Assembly: GCF_023016265.1 (NCBI RefSeq)
Contig: NZ_CP095412.1
Location: 2,480,001 to 2,544,000 of the forward strand
Source: Blastococcus sp. PRF04-17
GTDB lineage: Bacteria > Actinomycetota > Actinomycetes > Mycobacteriales > Geodermatophilaceae
DNA: 64,000 bases
Direction of reading: 5' to 3'
Below are positions 40,529 to 51,244 of this stretch, one piece after another (positions within the stretch are counted from its first letter, which is position 1; every line of letters begins with the position of its first letter). The notes beneath the pieces are model-generated. The model had not been told where the DNA came from and did no database searches. It saw only the letters and a list, made by a program, of their open reading frames with translations. The position numbers and the translations under genes are program-made.

Positions 40529-41528
40529 CCTGGGCGAGCGCGCCGTCGGAGCTGAAGACCAGGCCCATCGAGACCTCGCCCTGCTGGATGGCGGCCTTGG
40601 TGAGCGGTCCGCCGGTGTCGCCGTACTCCCGGAACTCGGCGAACTCGAGACCGTAGGTCTCCTCGAGCCCCGGCTGGCAGTAGGGACGCTCGGGGCACTC
40701 GGCGGGGCCGCCCAGGACCAGCGAGCCGTCGTCGCAGGCCTCGGCCAGCTCCGACAGCGTGGTGACGCCGACCTGCTCGGCGAAAGCCGTGGTGACGGCG
40801 AAGGCGTTCTGATCGACGGCGTCGGCCGGCTCGCCGAAGGCCAGCCCGGCCTCGGCGGCCAGCGGCTGCAGCGCCTCGAGCGTGGCGTCGACGTCACCGC
40901 TGGCGACCTGGTTGGCCTCGTCGCCCTCCAGGAACTCGGTGACGGTGGCGAGGTACTCGGGGAAGACCTGGATCTCCGTACCGGCCTTCAGCGCCTCCAG
41001 GTACAGCTCGCGGCTGCCGACCTCCCGGACGGTGGCGTCGAACCCGGCGGCGGTCAGCACGTTCGCGTACACATTGGCCAGCACGACGGATTCGGTGAAA
41101 CCGGCTCCGCCGACGGCGATGGCGCCGCTGCCCTGCTCGAGGCCCTCGGTCACCCCGCTCTCCTCGACCCAGGCGGCGGCGACGTCCTGGGCGCTCTGCC
41201 GCTCGACGTCCACGGCGGCGTTCATGTTCACCAGGTCTTCGGTGGTGAGGACCGCCGAGACGGCGTTCAGCGCCGGCAGGAGCGCCGGCTGCGCCTCGGC
41301 GGTGGCCGCGTGCACCGCGGGGATGACGTTGTCGGCGTTCTGCAGCGCCTTGTCGTCCTCGAGGACCACGAGCTGGTCGCCGGGGACAGGGGCGCAGGTT
41401 TCGCCCGAGGCCTGGGTCGTGTCGCTGTCGGTGCTGCCGCCGGTGCCGGAGGAACCGGATTCGCCGCAGGCCGCGGTCAGGGCGACCGCGAGAGCCAGGG
41501 GAGCGATGATCGAACTGCGTGCGCGCAT
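40524..41528 (-). CDS. Osmoprotectant (glycine betaine type) ABC transporter substrate-binding lipoprotein
   Basis: 334 residues from ATG 41528 with lipobox LTAAC (Cys near 21). The OpuAC/ProX-like domain is visible in AIAVGGAGFTESVVLANVYANVL, GSRELYLEALKAGTEIQVFPEYLATV and the second lobe FAVTTAFAEQVGVTTLSELAEAC. It captures quaternary amines for the permeases encoded upstream. It is the last gene of the minus-strand unit, separated from the permease by 151 bases that hold a near-palindrome. Confidence 0.92.
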   Translation of the reverse strand: MRARSSIIAPLALAVALTAACGESGSSGTGGSTDSDTTQASGETCAPVPGDQLVVLEDDKALQNADNVIPAVHAATAEAQPALLPALNAVSAVLTTEDLVNMNAAVDVERQSAQDVAAAWVEESGVTEGLEQGSGAIAVGGAGFTESVVLANVYANVLTAAGFDATVREVGSRELYLEALKAGTEIQVFPEYLATVTEFLEGDEANQVASGDVDATLEALQPLAAEAGLAFGEPADAVDQNAFAVTTAFAEQVGVTTLSELAEACDDGSLVLGGPAECPERPYCQPGLEETYGLEFAEFREYGDTGGPLTKAAIQQGEVSMGLVFSSDGALAQD

Positions 41529-41621
41529 GGCGTGACGCCCCGCCTTCTGTGTCCCGTGGCGGTGTCTTCCACCACGCGTGTCTGGCGGGAGGACTCCCGC
41601 GGAGCACATGCAACCGCGCAG

Positions 41622-41641
41622 ATCGCTTGCGCGCAATCGAT
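41622..41641. promoter_or_regulatory. Near-perfect 20-bp palindrome upstream of the binding-protein gene
   Basis: ATCGCTTGCGCGCAATCGAT matches its reverse complement at 18 of 20 bases. It is 94 bases upstream of the ATG at 41528 in an otherwise empty 151-base gap. An operator for an osmotic or ligand regulator is possible; it could also be a stem-loop between the two genes. Confidence 0.4.
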
Positions 41642-41679
41642 CTCCGGCGACGCGTTGCCCTTCCGTTACCGCCGGGACG

Positions 41680-42411
41680 TCAGAGCGGCATGCCGGAGGC
41701 GGTCGGCTCCGGCGTGGCGACAGCCTGCGACCGAGGACGCAGGAACGGCAGGCGCCGCCTCCCGGGCGAGACCAGCCAGCTTCCGACGACGAGGACGAGT
41801 TCGGTGAGCAGCGACAGCGCGGCGATCAGGAGGGCGCCGGCGATCAGCAGCCCGTAGTTCTGCTGGCCGAAGCCGAGGGTGATCAGCCGGCCAAGCCCAC
41901 CGCCGCCGACCAGCGCCGCCAGACCCGCCGTGGCGACGACCTGCACGGCCGCCGTCCGGATGCCGGTCATGACCAGCGGCAGGGCGAGCGGCAGGTCGAC
42001 GCGGCGGATCACCTGCCCGCGCCGCATGCCCATGGCGCGGGCCGCCTCCCGCACGTCGGGATCGACCCCGCGGAACCCGACGAAGGTGTTGGTGAGGATG
42101 GGCGGGAAGGCGAAGACGGCGAGCGCGATGGTGGCCGCGCGGTTGCCGAAGCCGATGTCGCTGACGGCGAAGAGGGTGAGCAGCGCCAGCGTCGGGACGG
42201 CGCGGCTGACGTTCGACAGGACGACGACGGCGCCACCGCCGCGCCCGCTGGTGCCCAGCGCGATGCCGATCGGCAGCGCCACCGCCATCGCCGCCAGGAC
42301 GGCCACCGCGGAGATGGCCAGGTGCACGCCCAGCAGGTCCAGGATCCCGTTGGGCCGCGTCCAGTTGAACGGGTCGTTGAGGTAGACGACGGCCTCGCCG
42401 AAGGCGTTCAC
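41680..42411 (-). CDS. Osmoprotectant ABC transporter permease (second)
   Basis: 243 residues from GTG 42411, overlapping the preceding permease stop by four bases. Six or so helices and the EAA-type loop DVREAARAMGMRRGQVIRRVDLPLALPLVM are typical of OpuCB/OpuCD permeases. The segment LAALVGGGGLGRLITLGFGQQNY is diagnostic for the family. It forms the membrane channel with its neighbour. Confidence 0.93.
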   Translation of the reverse strand: MNAFGEAVVYLNDPFNWTRPNGILDLLGVHLAISAVAVLAAMAVALPIGIALGTSGRGGGAVVVLSNVSRAVPTLALLTLFAVSDIGFGNRAATIALAVFAFPPILTNTFVGFRGVDPDVREAARAMGMRRGQVIRRVDLPLALPLVMTGIRTAAVQVVATAGLAALVGGGGLGRLITLGFGQQNYGLLIAGALLIAALSLLTELVLVVGSWLVSPGRRRLPFLRPRSQAVATPEPTASGMPL

Positions 42412-43103
42412 GACCGGACCGCCCGGGTCCAGGGTGTCAGCAGGCGTTCGACACCGGCGAGCAGCACGTCCGCGGCCAGGGCGAGCAGCACGCACCCGAG
42501 GGTGCCGGTGACGATCTGGGCGCGGTAGAAGTTGGCGTTGAAGCCACCGGTGATCAGCTGACCGAGACCGCCGTGACCGACGAGGACCCCCACGGTGACC
42601 AGCGCGACGGTCGAGACGGTGGCGATGCGCAGCCCCGCCATGAACGCCGGCAGCGCCAGCGGGAGGTCCACCTGCGCGAACCGGCGCACCGATCCGTAGC
42701 CCATGCCCCGCGCCGCCTCCCGCACGTCGTCGGGCACGCCCTGCAGCCCCGCGAGGAAGTTGCGCACGAGGATGACCAGCGAGTACGCCACCAGGCCGAT
42801 GAGCACGGTGGTCGCCGACAGCCCGGTGAAGGGGAAGATGAAGGCGAACATGGCCAGCGACGGGATGGTGTAGACGATCGTCGACAGCCCGAGGATCGAG
42901 CCGGAGAGCAGCCGGCTCCGTCGGGCGAGCAGCGCCAGCGGCAGGGCGATCAGCGCTCCGAGCAGGACGGCGCCGGCGGTGAGCCGGACGTGCTCGCCGG
43001 CGTAGCGCAGAATGGTGGACCAGTTCTCGACCACGTAGGTTCCGTCGAACCACGGGTTCGGGGCCTCGTCCGCAGCGAGCACCGGGCCGGACAGCGCGCT
43101 CAC
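42408..43103 (-). CDS. Osmoprotectant ABC transporter permease (first)
   Basis: 231 residues from GTG 43103. The EAA loop reads DVREAARGMGYGSVRRFAQVDLPLALPAFM, and VGVLVGHGGLGQLITGGFNANFYRAQI matches the OpuC permease family. It leads the minus-strand permease-permease-binding protein unit. Only 29 bases separate its start from that of the ATPase gene on the other strand. Confidence 0.92.
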   Translation of the reverse strand: MSALSGPVLAADEAPNPWFDGTYVVENWSTILRYAGEHVRLTAGAVLLGALIALPLALLARRSRLLSGSILGLSTIVYTIPSLAMFAFIFPFTGLSATTVLIGLVAYSLVILVRNFLAGLQGVPDDVREAARGMGYGSVRRFAQVDLPLALPAFMAGLRIATVSTVALVTVGVLVGHGGLGQLITGGFNANFYRAQIVTGTLGCVLLALAADVLLAGVERLLTPWTRAVRS

Positions 43104-43132
43104 CAGCGGGCGCTTCCCAGGAGGGTCACCCC

Positions 43133-44355
43133 GTGGACGCTACTGCGCAGACCGGGCCGTCGGGGAGGCCGTCGGGGAGGCCGTCGGGGAGGCCGCCGAC
43201 CGGGTCCGGCGCGGCCGAGGAGATCCGGCTCGACGGCGTGAGCAAGGTCTACGCCGACGGCACCGTCGGCGTGGCGGAGCTCGACCTCACCTTCGCCGCC
43301 GGCGAGCTGTCGGTGCTGGTCGGCCCCTCGGGCTGCGGCAAGACCACGACGATGAAGATGATCAACCGGATCATCGAGCCGACCACCGGGCGGATCCTGC
43401 TCGGCGGCGAGGACGTGACCCGCGTCGACCCCGACCGGCTGCGCCGCCGGATCGGCTACGTCATCCAGAGCGTGGGGCTGTTCCCGCACCAGACGGTGCG
43501 GGCGAACGTGGGCACCGTCCCCCGGCTGCTGGGCTGGGACAAGCGCCGCATCCGCGACCGGGTCGACGAGCTGCTCCTGACCGTGGGCCTCGACCCCGCC
43601 GTCCACGGCGACCGCTACCCCGCTCAGCTCTCGGGGGCCAGCGGCAGCGGGCCGGTGTCGCGCGCGCCCTGGCCGCCGATCCGCCGGTGCTGCTGATGGA
43701 CGAGCCGTTCTCCGCGGTGGACCCGGTGGTGCGGGAGCGGCTGCAGTCGGAGTTCCTGCGCCTGCAGCAGGCGGTGCGCAAGACGATCGTCTTCGTCACC
43801 CACGACATCGAGGAGGCCGTGCGCATCGGCGACCGCATCGCGGTGATGAGCGTCGGCGGGCACGTCGAGCAGTACGCGACGCCCGCCGAGCTGCTGGGCC
43901 GGCCGGCCAACGCGTTCGTCGCCGACTTCGTGGGCGCCGACCGGGGTCTCAAGCGCCTGGCGGTGACCGGCATCGACGCCGCGGACCTGGAGCAGCCACC
44001 GGTGGTGCGGCTCGCCCAGACGATGGCCGAGGCCCGGGCCGCGCTGGAGCGCTCCGGCGCCCGGTGGGCCGTCGTCCTGGACGACCTGGGGAACCTGCAC
44101 GGCTGGCTGTCGGCCGAGCGCGCATCGGGACCGGGCACGGTCGGCACGGCCGCCCGCCGCATGGATGCCTGGGTGCCGGCCGACTCGTCCCTGAAGACGG
44201 CGTTCTCGACCATGCTGCAGATGGAGGCGGGCTGGGTCGCGGTGCTCGACGGTGACCGGTTCCTGGGCGTGCTGACCCCGGAGTCGCTGCACGCCGCGCT
44301 GCGCCGCTCGGTCGAGGGCTCCGCACCCGAGGTGGCCGGCGCGACCCGCGCCTGA
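43133..44355 (+). pseudogene. Osmoprotectant ABC transporter ATPase with CBS domains (frameshifted)
   Basis: A strong AGGAGGGT site precedes GTG 43133. After an N-terminal (SGRP)n repeat, the ATPase has Walker A GPSGCGKTT (near 63) and Q-loop VIQSVGLFPHQTV. The signature LSGGQRQR is split at the G-run 43633-43637; adding one G restores it and the Walker B VLLMDEPFSAVDP in the next frame. The C-terminus holds two CBS domains (about 43930-44330), the ionic-strength sensor of OpuA/OpuC ATPases. It drives uptake with the two permeases. The protein is otherwise complete, so a sequence error is likely. Confidence 0.85.
43157..43192 (+). repeat. 12-bp tandem repeat (three units)
   Basis: Three exact copies of ccgtcggggagg encode repeated S-G-R-P near the N-terminus of the transporter ATPase. 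In-frame and flexible. Confidence 0.9.
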
Positions 44356-44448
44356 AATCTTCTCCCACGTGGTGTCGAGAACGGCTGGTCGGCTCCGTCC
44401 CCGTGGTGCGGCGGCCAGGATGGGCCGCACGGACGAGGGAGATCCACG

Positions 44449-44856
44449 ATGGCCAAGTACCTGCTGCTCAAGCACTACCGCGGCGCACCGGCAGCCGTGA
44501 ACGACGTACCGATGGACCGGTGGGCGCCCGAGGAGATCGACGCCCACGTGGCCTACATGAACGACTTCGCGGCCAAGCTCCGGGAGTCGGGTGAGTTCGT
44601 CGACGGGCAGGCGCTCGCGCCCGAGGGTGCGTGGGTCCGCTACGACGGGGAGGGCCGGCCGCCGGTGACCGACGGTCCCTTCCCCGAGACCAAGGACCTG
44701 ATCGCCGGCTGGATGGTCATCGACGTCGACTCCTGGGACCGCGCCGTCGAGCTCGCCGGCGAGCTGTCGGCGGCGCCGGGCGCCGGGGGGAAGCCGATCC
44801 ACGAGTGGCTGGAGGTGCGGCCCTTCCTCGGCGCGCCGCCCCGGGTCACCGAGTGA
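44449..44856 (+). CDS. YCII-related DGPF domain protein
   Basis: 135 residues from ATG 44449 with a good GGGAG site. It starts MAKYLLLKHYRG and contains the name-giving TDGPFPETKDLIAGW motif, followed by EWLEVRPF. DGPF proteins are small dimeric alpha/beta folds of unknown catalysis. It lies four bases before an ECF sigma gene; such DGPF-ECF pairs (ECF42 group) are a conserved unit in actinobacteria. Confidence 0.93.
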   Translation: MAKYLLLKHYRGAPAAVNDVPMDRWAPEEIDAHVAYMNDFAAKLRESGEFVDGQALAPEGAWVRYDGEGRPPVTDGPFPETKDLIAGWMVIDVDSWDRAVELAGELSAAPGAGGKPIHEWLEVRPFLGAPPRVTE

Positions 44857-44860
44857 CGGC

Positions 44861-46015
44861 GTGGACGACTCGCGGCTCCGGGAGCTGATCCCGGACGTGA
44901 TCGGCGTCCTCGTCCGGCGCGGAGCGGACTTCGCGTCGGCCGAGGACGCCGTCCAGGAGGCCCTGGTCAAGGCCGTCGAGACGTGGCCGACGGACCCGCC
45001 GCGGGACCCGAAGGGCTGGCTGGTCACCGTCGCGTGGCGCAAGCGCCTGGACCTGCTCCGCTCCCAGGGGGCTCGCCAGGGCCGCGAGATCGCCTACGAC
45101 CTGGAGCCCCCGCCGGGACCCGTGCCCTCGGCCGACGACACGCTGAGGCTCTACTTCCTGTGCGCGCACCCGTCGCTGACGTCGAGCTCGGCGGTCGCGC
45201 TCACGCTGCGGGCGGTCGGCGGGCTCACCACGCGGCAGATCGCCGAGGCCTACCTCGTGCCGGAGTCGACGATGGCGCAGCGGATCAGCCGGGCGAAGCG
45301 GCGCATCGCCGAGGTGTCGCTGGACGAGCCAGGCGACCTGGCGACGGTGCTGCGGGTGCTCTACCTGATCTACAACGAGGGACACTCCGGCGAGGTCGAC
45401 CTCGCCGCCGAGGCGATCCGGGTGACCCGGCAGCTGGCGGCGGTGGTCGACGACCCAGAGGTCGCCGGGCTGCTCGCGCTGATGCTGCTGCACCACGCGC
45501 GCCGCGCCGCGCGGACCGACGCCGCCGGCCGCCTGGTCCCGCACGCCGAGCAGGACCGGACCCGGTGGGACACGGCGATGATCGCCGAGGCCGTGGAGAT
45601 CCTGCAGGCCGCGCTGGCCCGGGACCGGCTCGGCGAGTACCAGGCCCAGGCGGCCATCGCCGCCCTGCACGCCGACGCCCGGCGGTTCGACGAGACCGAC
45701 TGGGTGCAGATCGTGGAGTGGTACGACGAACTCGTCGCGCTCACCGACTCCCCCGTGGCCCGGTTGAACCGGGCCGTGGCCGTCGGCGAGGCGGACGGCG
45801 CCCCGGCCGGGCTGGCGGCCCTGGCGCAGCTCGACCAGGCACTGCCCCGTTACGCGGCAGCGTCGGCCCACCTGCACGAGAAGGCCGGTCGGCTCGCCGA
45901 GGCCGCCGACCTCTACGCCGCGGCGGCACGCGCCGCGTCGAACACGGCCGAGCGCGACCACCTCACCCGGCGGGCCGCACGCCTGCGGCCGGCCGCCCCG
46001 GCTGACGGCTGCTAG
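44861..46015 (+). CDS. ECF sigma factor of the DGPF-linked (ECF42-like) group
   Basis: 384 residues from GTG 44861. Sigma region 2 (FASAEDAVQEALVKAVETWP, GWLVTVAWRKRLDLLRSQ) and region 4 (TTRQIAEAYLVPESTMAQRISRAKRRI) are followed by a 200-residue C-terminal domain of helical, TPR-like sequence (VLYLIYNEGHSG; RLNRAVAVGEADGAPAGL). This extension replaces an anti-sigma protein in the ECF42 group and is needed for activity. The usual target is the adjacent DGPF gene. Confidence 0.92.
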   Translation: MDDSRLRELIPDVIGVLVRRGADFASAEDAVQEALVKAVETWPTDPPRDPKGWLVTVAWRKRLDLLRSQGARQGREIAYDLEPPPGPVPSADDTLRLYFLCAHPSLTSSSAVALTLRAVGGLTTRQIAEAYLVPESTMAQRISRAKRRIAEVSLDEPGDLATVLRVLYLIYNEGHSGEVDLAAEAIRVTRQLAAVVDDPEVAGLLALMLLHHARRAARTDAAGRLVPHAEQDRTRWDTAMIAEAVEILQAALARDRLGEYQAQAAIAALHADARRFDETDWVQIVEWYDELVALTDSPVARLNRAVAVGEADGAPAGLAALAQLDQALPRYAAASAHLHEKAGRLAEAADLYAAAARAASNTAERDHLTRRAARLRPAAPADGC

Positions 46016-46533
46016 GCCGACACCCCCGGTGCGGGCTCGTCGTCGGTCGAGGACGGCGGCACGCGGCAGACGGACTCGAGCCAGAGAGCGGCCGCCACCA
46101 GCGCCGCGGAGCTGACCAGCCCGATGGCCGCGGTGACGGTGTCCTCACCGGCGGCCTGCAGGCTCCCGACCGCCGGGCCGACGTGCAGGAGCACCCCGCC
46201 CCACACGCCGGTGAAGACGGCACCGACGTAGGCGCTGGCCTGCGCCAGCACGGCCAGGCGGGCGACGAGCATCGGCTCGACGGGCCGGACGAACGGCGGC
46301 TGAGGTGCCGCTGTCGGCCGGTGGACGGCCGAGCGCGCCTCGCGCTGGGCAGTCAGCCGGATCTTCAGCGTCCGCGCCCCCAGCGCCTCGGCCAGGGCCA
46401 GTACGGCCACGGGGGTGGGCAGCCACCACTGCAGCGGCGGCAGCGCGCCGTACACGGCACGCACCACCAGCCATGCGGCCACCGCCAGGCCCACCGCCAG
46501 GACGGCCAGGTCGCGGCGCGGGACGGGCCTCAA
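46012..46533 (-). CDS. DUF3180 membrane protein
   Basis: 173 residues with a TTG start at 46533 overlapping the folK stop as TTGA. Four membrane helices (DLAVLAVGLAVAAWLVV; WWLPTPVAVLALAEALG; LAVLAQASAYVGAVFTGVWGG; ITAAIGLVSSAALVAAALWL-like). It is the homologue of Rv3605c, always last in the folate operon. Function unknown. The stop is shared with the convergent sigma gene's TAG region. Confidence 0.88.
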   Translation of the reverse strand: MRPVPRRDLAVLAVGLAVAAWLVVRAVYGALPPLQWWLPTPVAVLALAEALGARTLKIRLTAQREARSAVHRPTAAPQPPFVRPVEPMLVARLAVLAQASAYVGAVFTGVWGGVLLHVGPAVGSLQAAGEDTVTAAIGLVSSAALVAAALWLESVCRVPPSSTDDEPAPGVSA

Positions 46534-47033
46534 TGCAGGTGCTCCCAGCGGACGACCGATTCCACGTCCTCGCGCGGCAACGCGGCCACCAGGTCGGCGA
46601 CCCGGCCCCGACCCGGTACCACGGCGGAGGGCTCCAACGTCGCCCACGGCACCAGGACGAACGCCCGCTCGTGCGCACGAGGGTGCGGCAGCGTCAGCTC
46701 CGGGTCGTCCGAGAGCACCGGTGTGCCGTCGTCGTCGGTGACGGTGACCACGTCGACGTCCAGGGTGCGCGGCCCCCAGCGGACGTCGCGGGTGCGTCCG
46801 GCCGCCTGCTCCAGTTCGTGTGCCCGGGTCAGCCATCCACGGGCGTCGCGCGGACCGCGCACGACGACGACCGCGTTCAGGTAGGCCCCCTGCTCGACCG
46901 GCCCCCACGGCGGGGTCTCGTACAGCGTCGAGCGGGCCACCAGCCCGTCGTCCTTGAGGGCGGCGATCGCCGTCCGCAGGGCACCGGCCCGGTCACCGAG
47001 GTTCGACCCGAGCGAGAGCACCGCCCGGGTCAC
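46530..47033 (-). CDS. folK: 2-amino-4-hydroxy-6-hydroxymethyldihydropteridine pyrophosphokinase
   Basis: 167 residues from GTG 47033. SLGSNLGDR, YETPPWG, the catalytic RWGPRTLDVDVV and LPHPRAHERAFVL motifs are all present. It transfers pyrophosphate from ATP to the pterin before FolP. It is 16 bases downstream of folB in the operon. Confidence 0.96.
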   Translation of the reverse strand: MTRAVLSLGSNLGDRAGALRTAIAALKDDGLVARSTLYETPPWGPVEQGAYLNAVVVVRGPRDARGWLTRAHELEQAAGRTRDVRWGPRTLDVDVVTVTDDDGTPVLSDDPELTLPHPRAHERAFVLVPWATLEPSAVVPGRGRVADLVAALPREDVESVVRWEHLH

Positions 47034-47049
47034 GGGAGGATCCGTTTCG

Positions 47050-47466
47050 TCATGCGTTCGTCGGCCCGTCCCCGGGGCCCGCGGGGAGGGACGGGTCCTT
47101 CTGTCGCCGGATCGACACCACGACGTCGCCGAACGGCACGCCCAGGTCGGCGTCGGGCTTGTGCACGGTGATCTCGACGGCGTCGACGAGGGAGTAGCCG
47201 AGGCAGACGTCGGCGAGCCGCTGGGCGAGGGTCTCCAGCAGGTCGACCGGCTCGTGCACCAGCGCGGCGTGCAGCCGTTGCGCGATCTCGGCGTAATTCA
47301 CCGTGACCGTCAGGTCGTCGCGGGCGGCCGCCGGCCGCGTGTCCAGCTCCAGGACGGCGTCGACCAGGAAGAGCTGCCCCTGCTCCCGCTCGCGCTTGTA
47401 GACGCCGTGGTGGGCGTGCGCGCGCAGGCCGCGGATCTCGATGCGGTCGGGCCGGACGCTAACCAC
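47050..47466 (-). CDS. folB: Dihydroneopterin aldolase
   Basis: 138 residues from GTG 47466, starting eight bases inside the folP 3' end. RIEIRGLRAHAHHGVYKREREQGQ, VNYAEIAQRL, LAQRLADVCL and VEITVHKPDADL are characteristic. It splits dihydroneopterin to 6-hydroxymethyl-dihydropterin. Confidence 0.95.
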   Translation of the reverse strand: MVSVRPDRIEIRGLRAHAHHGVYKREREQGQLFLVDAVLELDTRPAAARDDLTVTVNYAEIAQRLHAALVHEPVDLLETLAQRLADVCLGYSLVDAVEITVHKPDADLGVPFGDVVVSIRRQKDPSLPAGPGDGPTNA

Positions 47467-48307
47467 GGCGCCCCCTGCCCGCTCCGCGGACGGCGGCGAC
47501 CACGCGGACGGCGTCCACGGAGGCCGCGGCGTCGTGCACCCGCACCCCCCACACTCCCGCCTCGGCGGCCAGCACGGTGGTGGCCAGCGTCGCGGCGTCC
47601 CGCTGCTCGGCCGGGCGCGGGTTGGCGTCCGCGTCGGACAGCAGCCGGCCGAGGAACGACTTGCGGGAGGCGCCGACCAGCACCGGCAACCCGAGCCCGA
47701 CGAGGCGGTCGAGGCCGGCCAGCAGCGCCCAGTTGTGGTCGGCGTTCTTGGCGAACCCGAGGCCGGGGTCGAGCACCAGCTGCTCCGGGGCGACACCCGC
47801 GGCCACGACGTCCTCCACCCGGGCGGTGAGCTCGGCGCACACCTCGGTCACCACGTCGCCGTAGCGGGCGGCCGCGTACATCTCGCGACTGTGGCCGCGC
47901 CAGTGCATGAGCACCCAGGGGATGCCGGTCTCGGCGACGAGCTCGGCCATGTTCTTGTCGGCCAGCCCACCGCTGACGTCGTTGACCAGCGCGGCACCGG
48001 CCTCGATCGCCGCTTCGGCGACCTCCGCGCGCGTGGTGTCCACGCTGGTGCGCACGCCCGCGGCGGAGAGCTCGCGGACCACCGGCAGCACCCGGCGGCA
48101 CTCCTCGTCGGCGTCCACCCGGTCGGCGCCCGGCCGGGTCGACTCGCCGCCGACGTCGACGTAGTCGGCCCCGGCGGCGTGCATCTGCAGCCCGTGCGCG
48201 ATCGCCGTCGCGGCGTCGGAGAAGCAGCCGCCGTCGGAGAACGAGTCCGGTGTGACGTTGAGGACGCCCATCACGACGCAGTGGCCGGGGCGTGGGAGGC
48301 CGGTCAC
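47459..48307 (-). CDS. folP: Dihydropteroate synthase
   Basis: 282 residues from GTG 48307, overlapping the folE stop (GTGA). The pterin and sulfonamide sites are visible: [53 protein letters not shown] and VRVHD. It joins the pterin pyrophosphate to p-aminobenzoate. It is the functional FolP1 type by its complete motif set. Confidence 0.96.
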   Translation of the reverse strand: MTGLPRPGHCVVMGVLNVTPDSFSDGGCFSDAATAIAHGLQMHAAGADYVDVGGESTRPGADRVDADEECRRVLPVVRELSAAGVRTSVDTTRAEVAEAAIEAGAALVNDVSGGLADKNMAELVAETGIPWVLMHWRGHSREMYAAARYGDVVTEVCAELTARVEDVVAAGVAPEQLVLDPGLGFAKNADHNWALLAGLDRLVGLGLPVLVGASRKSFLGRLLSDADANPRPAEQRDAATLATTVLAAEAGVWGVRVHDAAASVDAVRVVAAVRGAGRGRRG

Positions 48308-48921
48308 TTGCCCAGGATGAGGCTCATCGCCTCGCTCCGTGTCGGCGCGTTGTCCCGGAAGATGCCCCGCACGGCCGAGGTGACCGTCGTCGATCCGGGC
48401 TTGCGGATGCCGCGCATCGCCATGCAGAGGTGCTCGGCCTCGATGACCACCAGCACGCCGCGGGGCTTGAGCACCTCGTCGAGCGCGTCGGCGATCTGGC
48501 TGGTCATCCGCTCCTGGACCTGCGGGCGGCGGGCGTAGACCTCGACCAGCCGGGCCAGTTTGGACAGGCCGGTGACCCGACCGTCGGAGCCGGGGATGTA
48601 GCCGATGTGGGCGACGCCGTGGAAGGGCACCAGGTGGTGCTCGCAGGTCGAGTACATCGGGATGTCCTTGACCAGGACCATCTCGTCGTGGTCCTCGTCG
48701 AACGTCGTCGCCAGGACGTCGTACGGGTCCTGCCGCAGGCCGGCGAACGTCTCGGCGTAGGCACGGGCGACCCGCCCCGGGGTGTCCCGGAGGCCGGGCC
48801 GGTCCGGGTCCTCGCCCACCGCCAGCAGCAGTTCGCGGACGGCCGCGGCCGCGCGCTCCTGGTCGACCTCGCCCGCACGCCGGAGGAGCTGGTCCTCCGG
48901 CTCCGCCGGCACCTCGCTCAT
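48304..48921 (-). CDS. folE: GTP cyclohydrolase I
   Basis: 205 residues from ATG 48921. Zinc and catalytic residues appear in [22 protein letters not shown] and [27 protein letters not shown] is also typical. It opens the folate pathway and heads the folE-folP-folB-folK-DUF3180 operon, each gene overlapping or closely following the last. Confidence 0.96.
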   Translation of the reverse strand: MSEVPAEPEDQLLRRAGEVDQERAAAAVRELLLAVGEDPDRPGLRDTPGRVARAYAETFAGLRQDPYDVLATTFDEDHDEMVLVKDIPMYSTCEHHLVPFHGVAHIGYIPGSDGRVTGLSKLARLVEVYARRPQVQERMTSQIADALDEVLKPRGVLVVIEAEHLCMAMRGIRKPGSTTVTSAVRGIFRDNAPTRSEAMSLILGK

Positions 48922-48976
48922 GCGTCCTCCTCGCTGCCGCTCGTCGGTCGCATTCGCGGCGCTACTGCCTCTCCGC

Positions 48977-48994
48977 GTGAGCTCGCGAGCTCGC

Positions 48995-48998
<4 letters not shown>
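48977..48998 (-). terminator. ftsH terminator-like dyad
   Basis: GTGAGC (48977-48982) and GCTCAC (48993-48998) enclose the palindrome GAGCTCGCGAGCTC, overlapping the ftsH stop codon. It separates ftsH from folE. Confidence 0.55.
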
Positions 48999-50983
<1,985 letters not shown>

Positions 50984-51175
50984 ACACCGATGCCGGGCGC
51001 CGGGGGCCGGCCTGCCCGTCGACCCTCCTGATCGTCCGGGGACGCCGCCTGCGATCCGGGCGTGGACCCCGGCGCTGGGAGCAGCGTCGTCGGGCTCGAC
51101 GGTACACCGGGCGGCCTGTGGATCCGCTGTGCGCGCGTCCTGTCTGACCCGCTGGTGGGGTGGACCCCTCCCTCG

Positions 51176-51239
51176 GTTGATCATCGGCAAATGGCTGGTC
51201 GACACGGCCGACGGGGGCCGCCATCCGCCGATGATCAAC
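51176..51239 (-). repeat. 64-base hairpin element after hpt
   Basis: GTTGATCATCGGC (51176-51188) and GCCGATGATCAAC (51227-51239) form a perfect 13-bp outer stem. An inner ATGGC/GCCAT pair extends it. It lies six bases downstream of the hpt stop, in the 261-base gap before ftsH, and probably ends hpt transcription. Its TGATCA core resembles the flanks of the two dyad elements elsewhere in the window. Confidence 0.75.
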
Positions 51240-51244
51240 GGCTC

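Noticed and set aside
50984-51238. N-terminal extension of ftsH upstream of ATG 50983
   Set aside because: The extension translates a hairpin element and lacks family similarity; the membrane helix begins right after ATG 50983.
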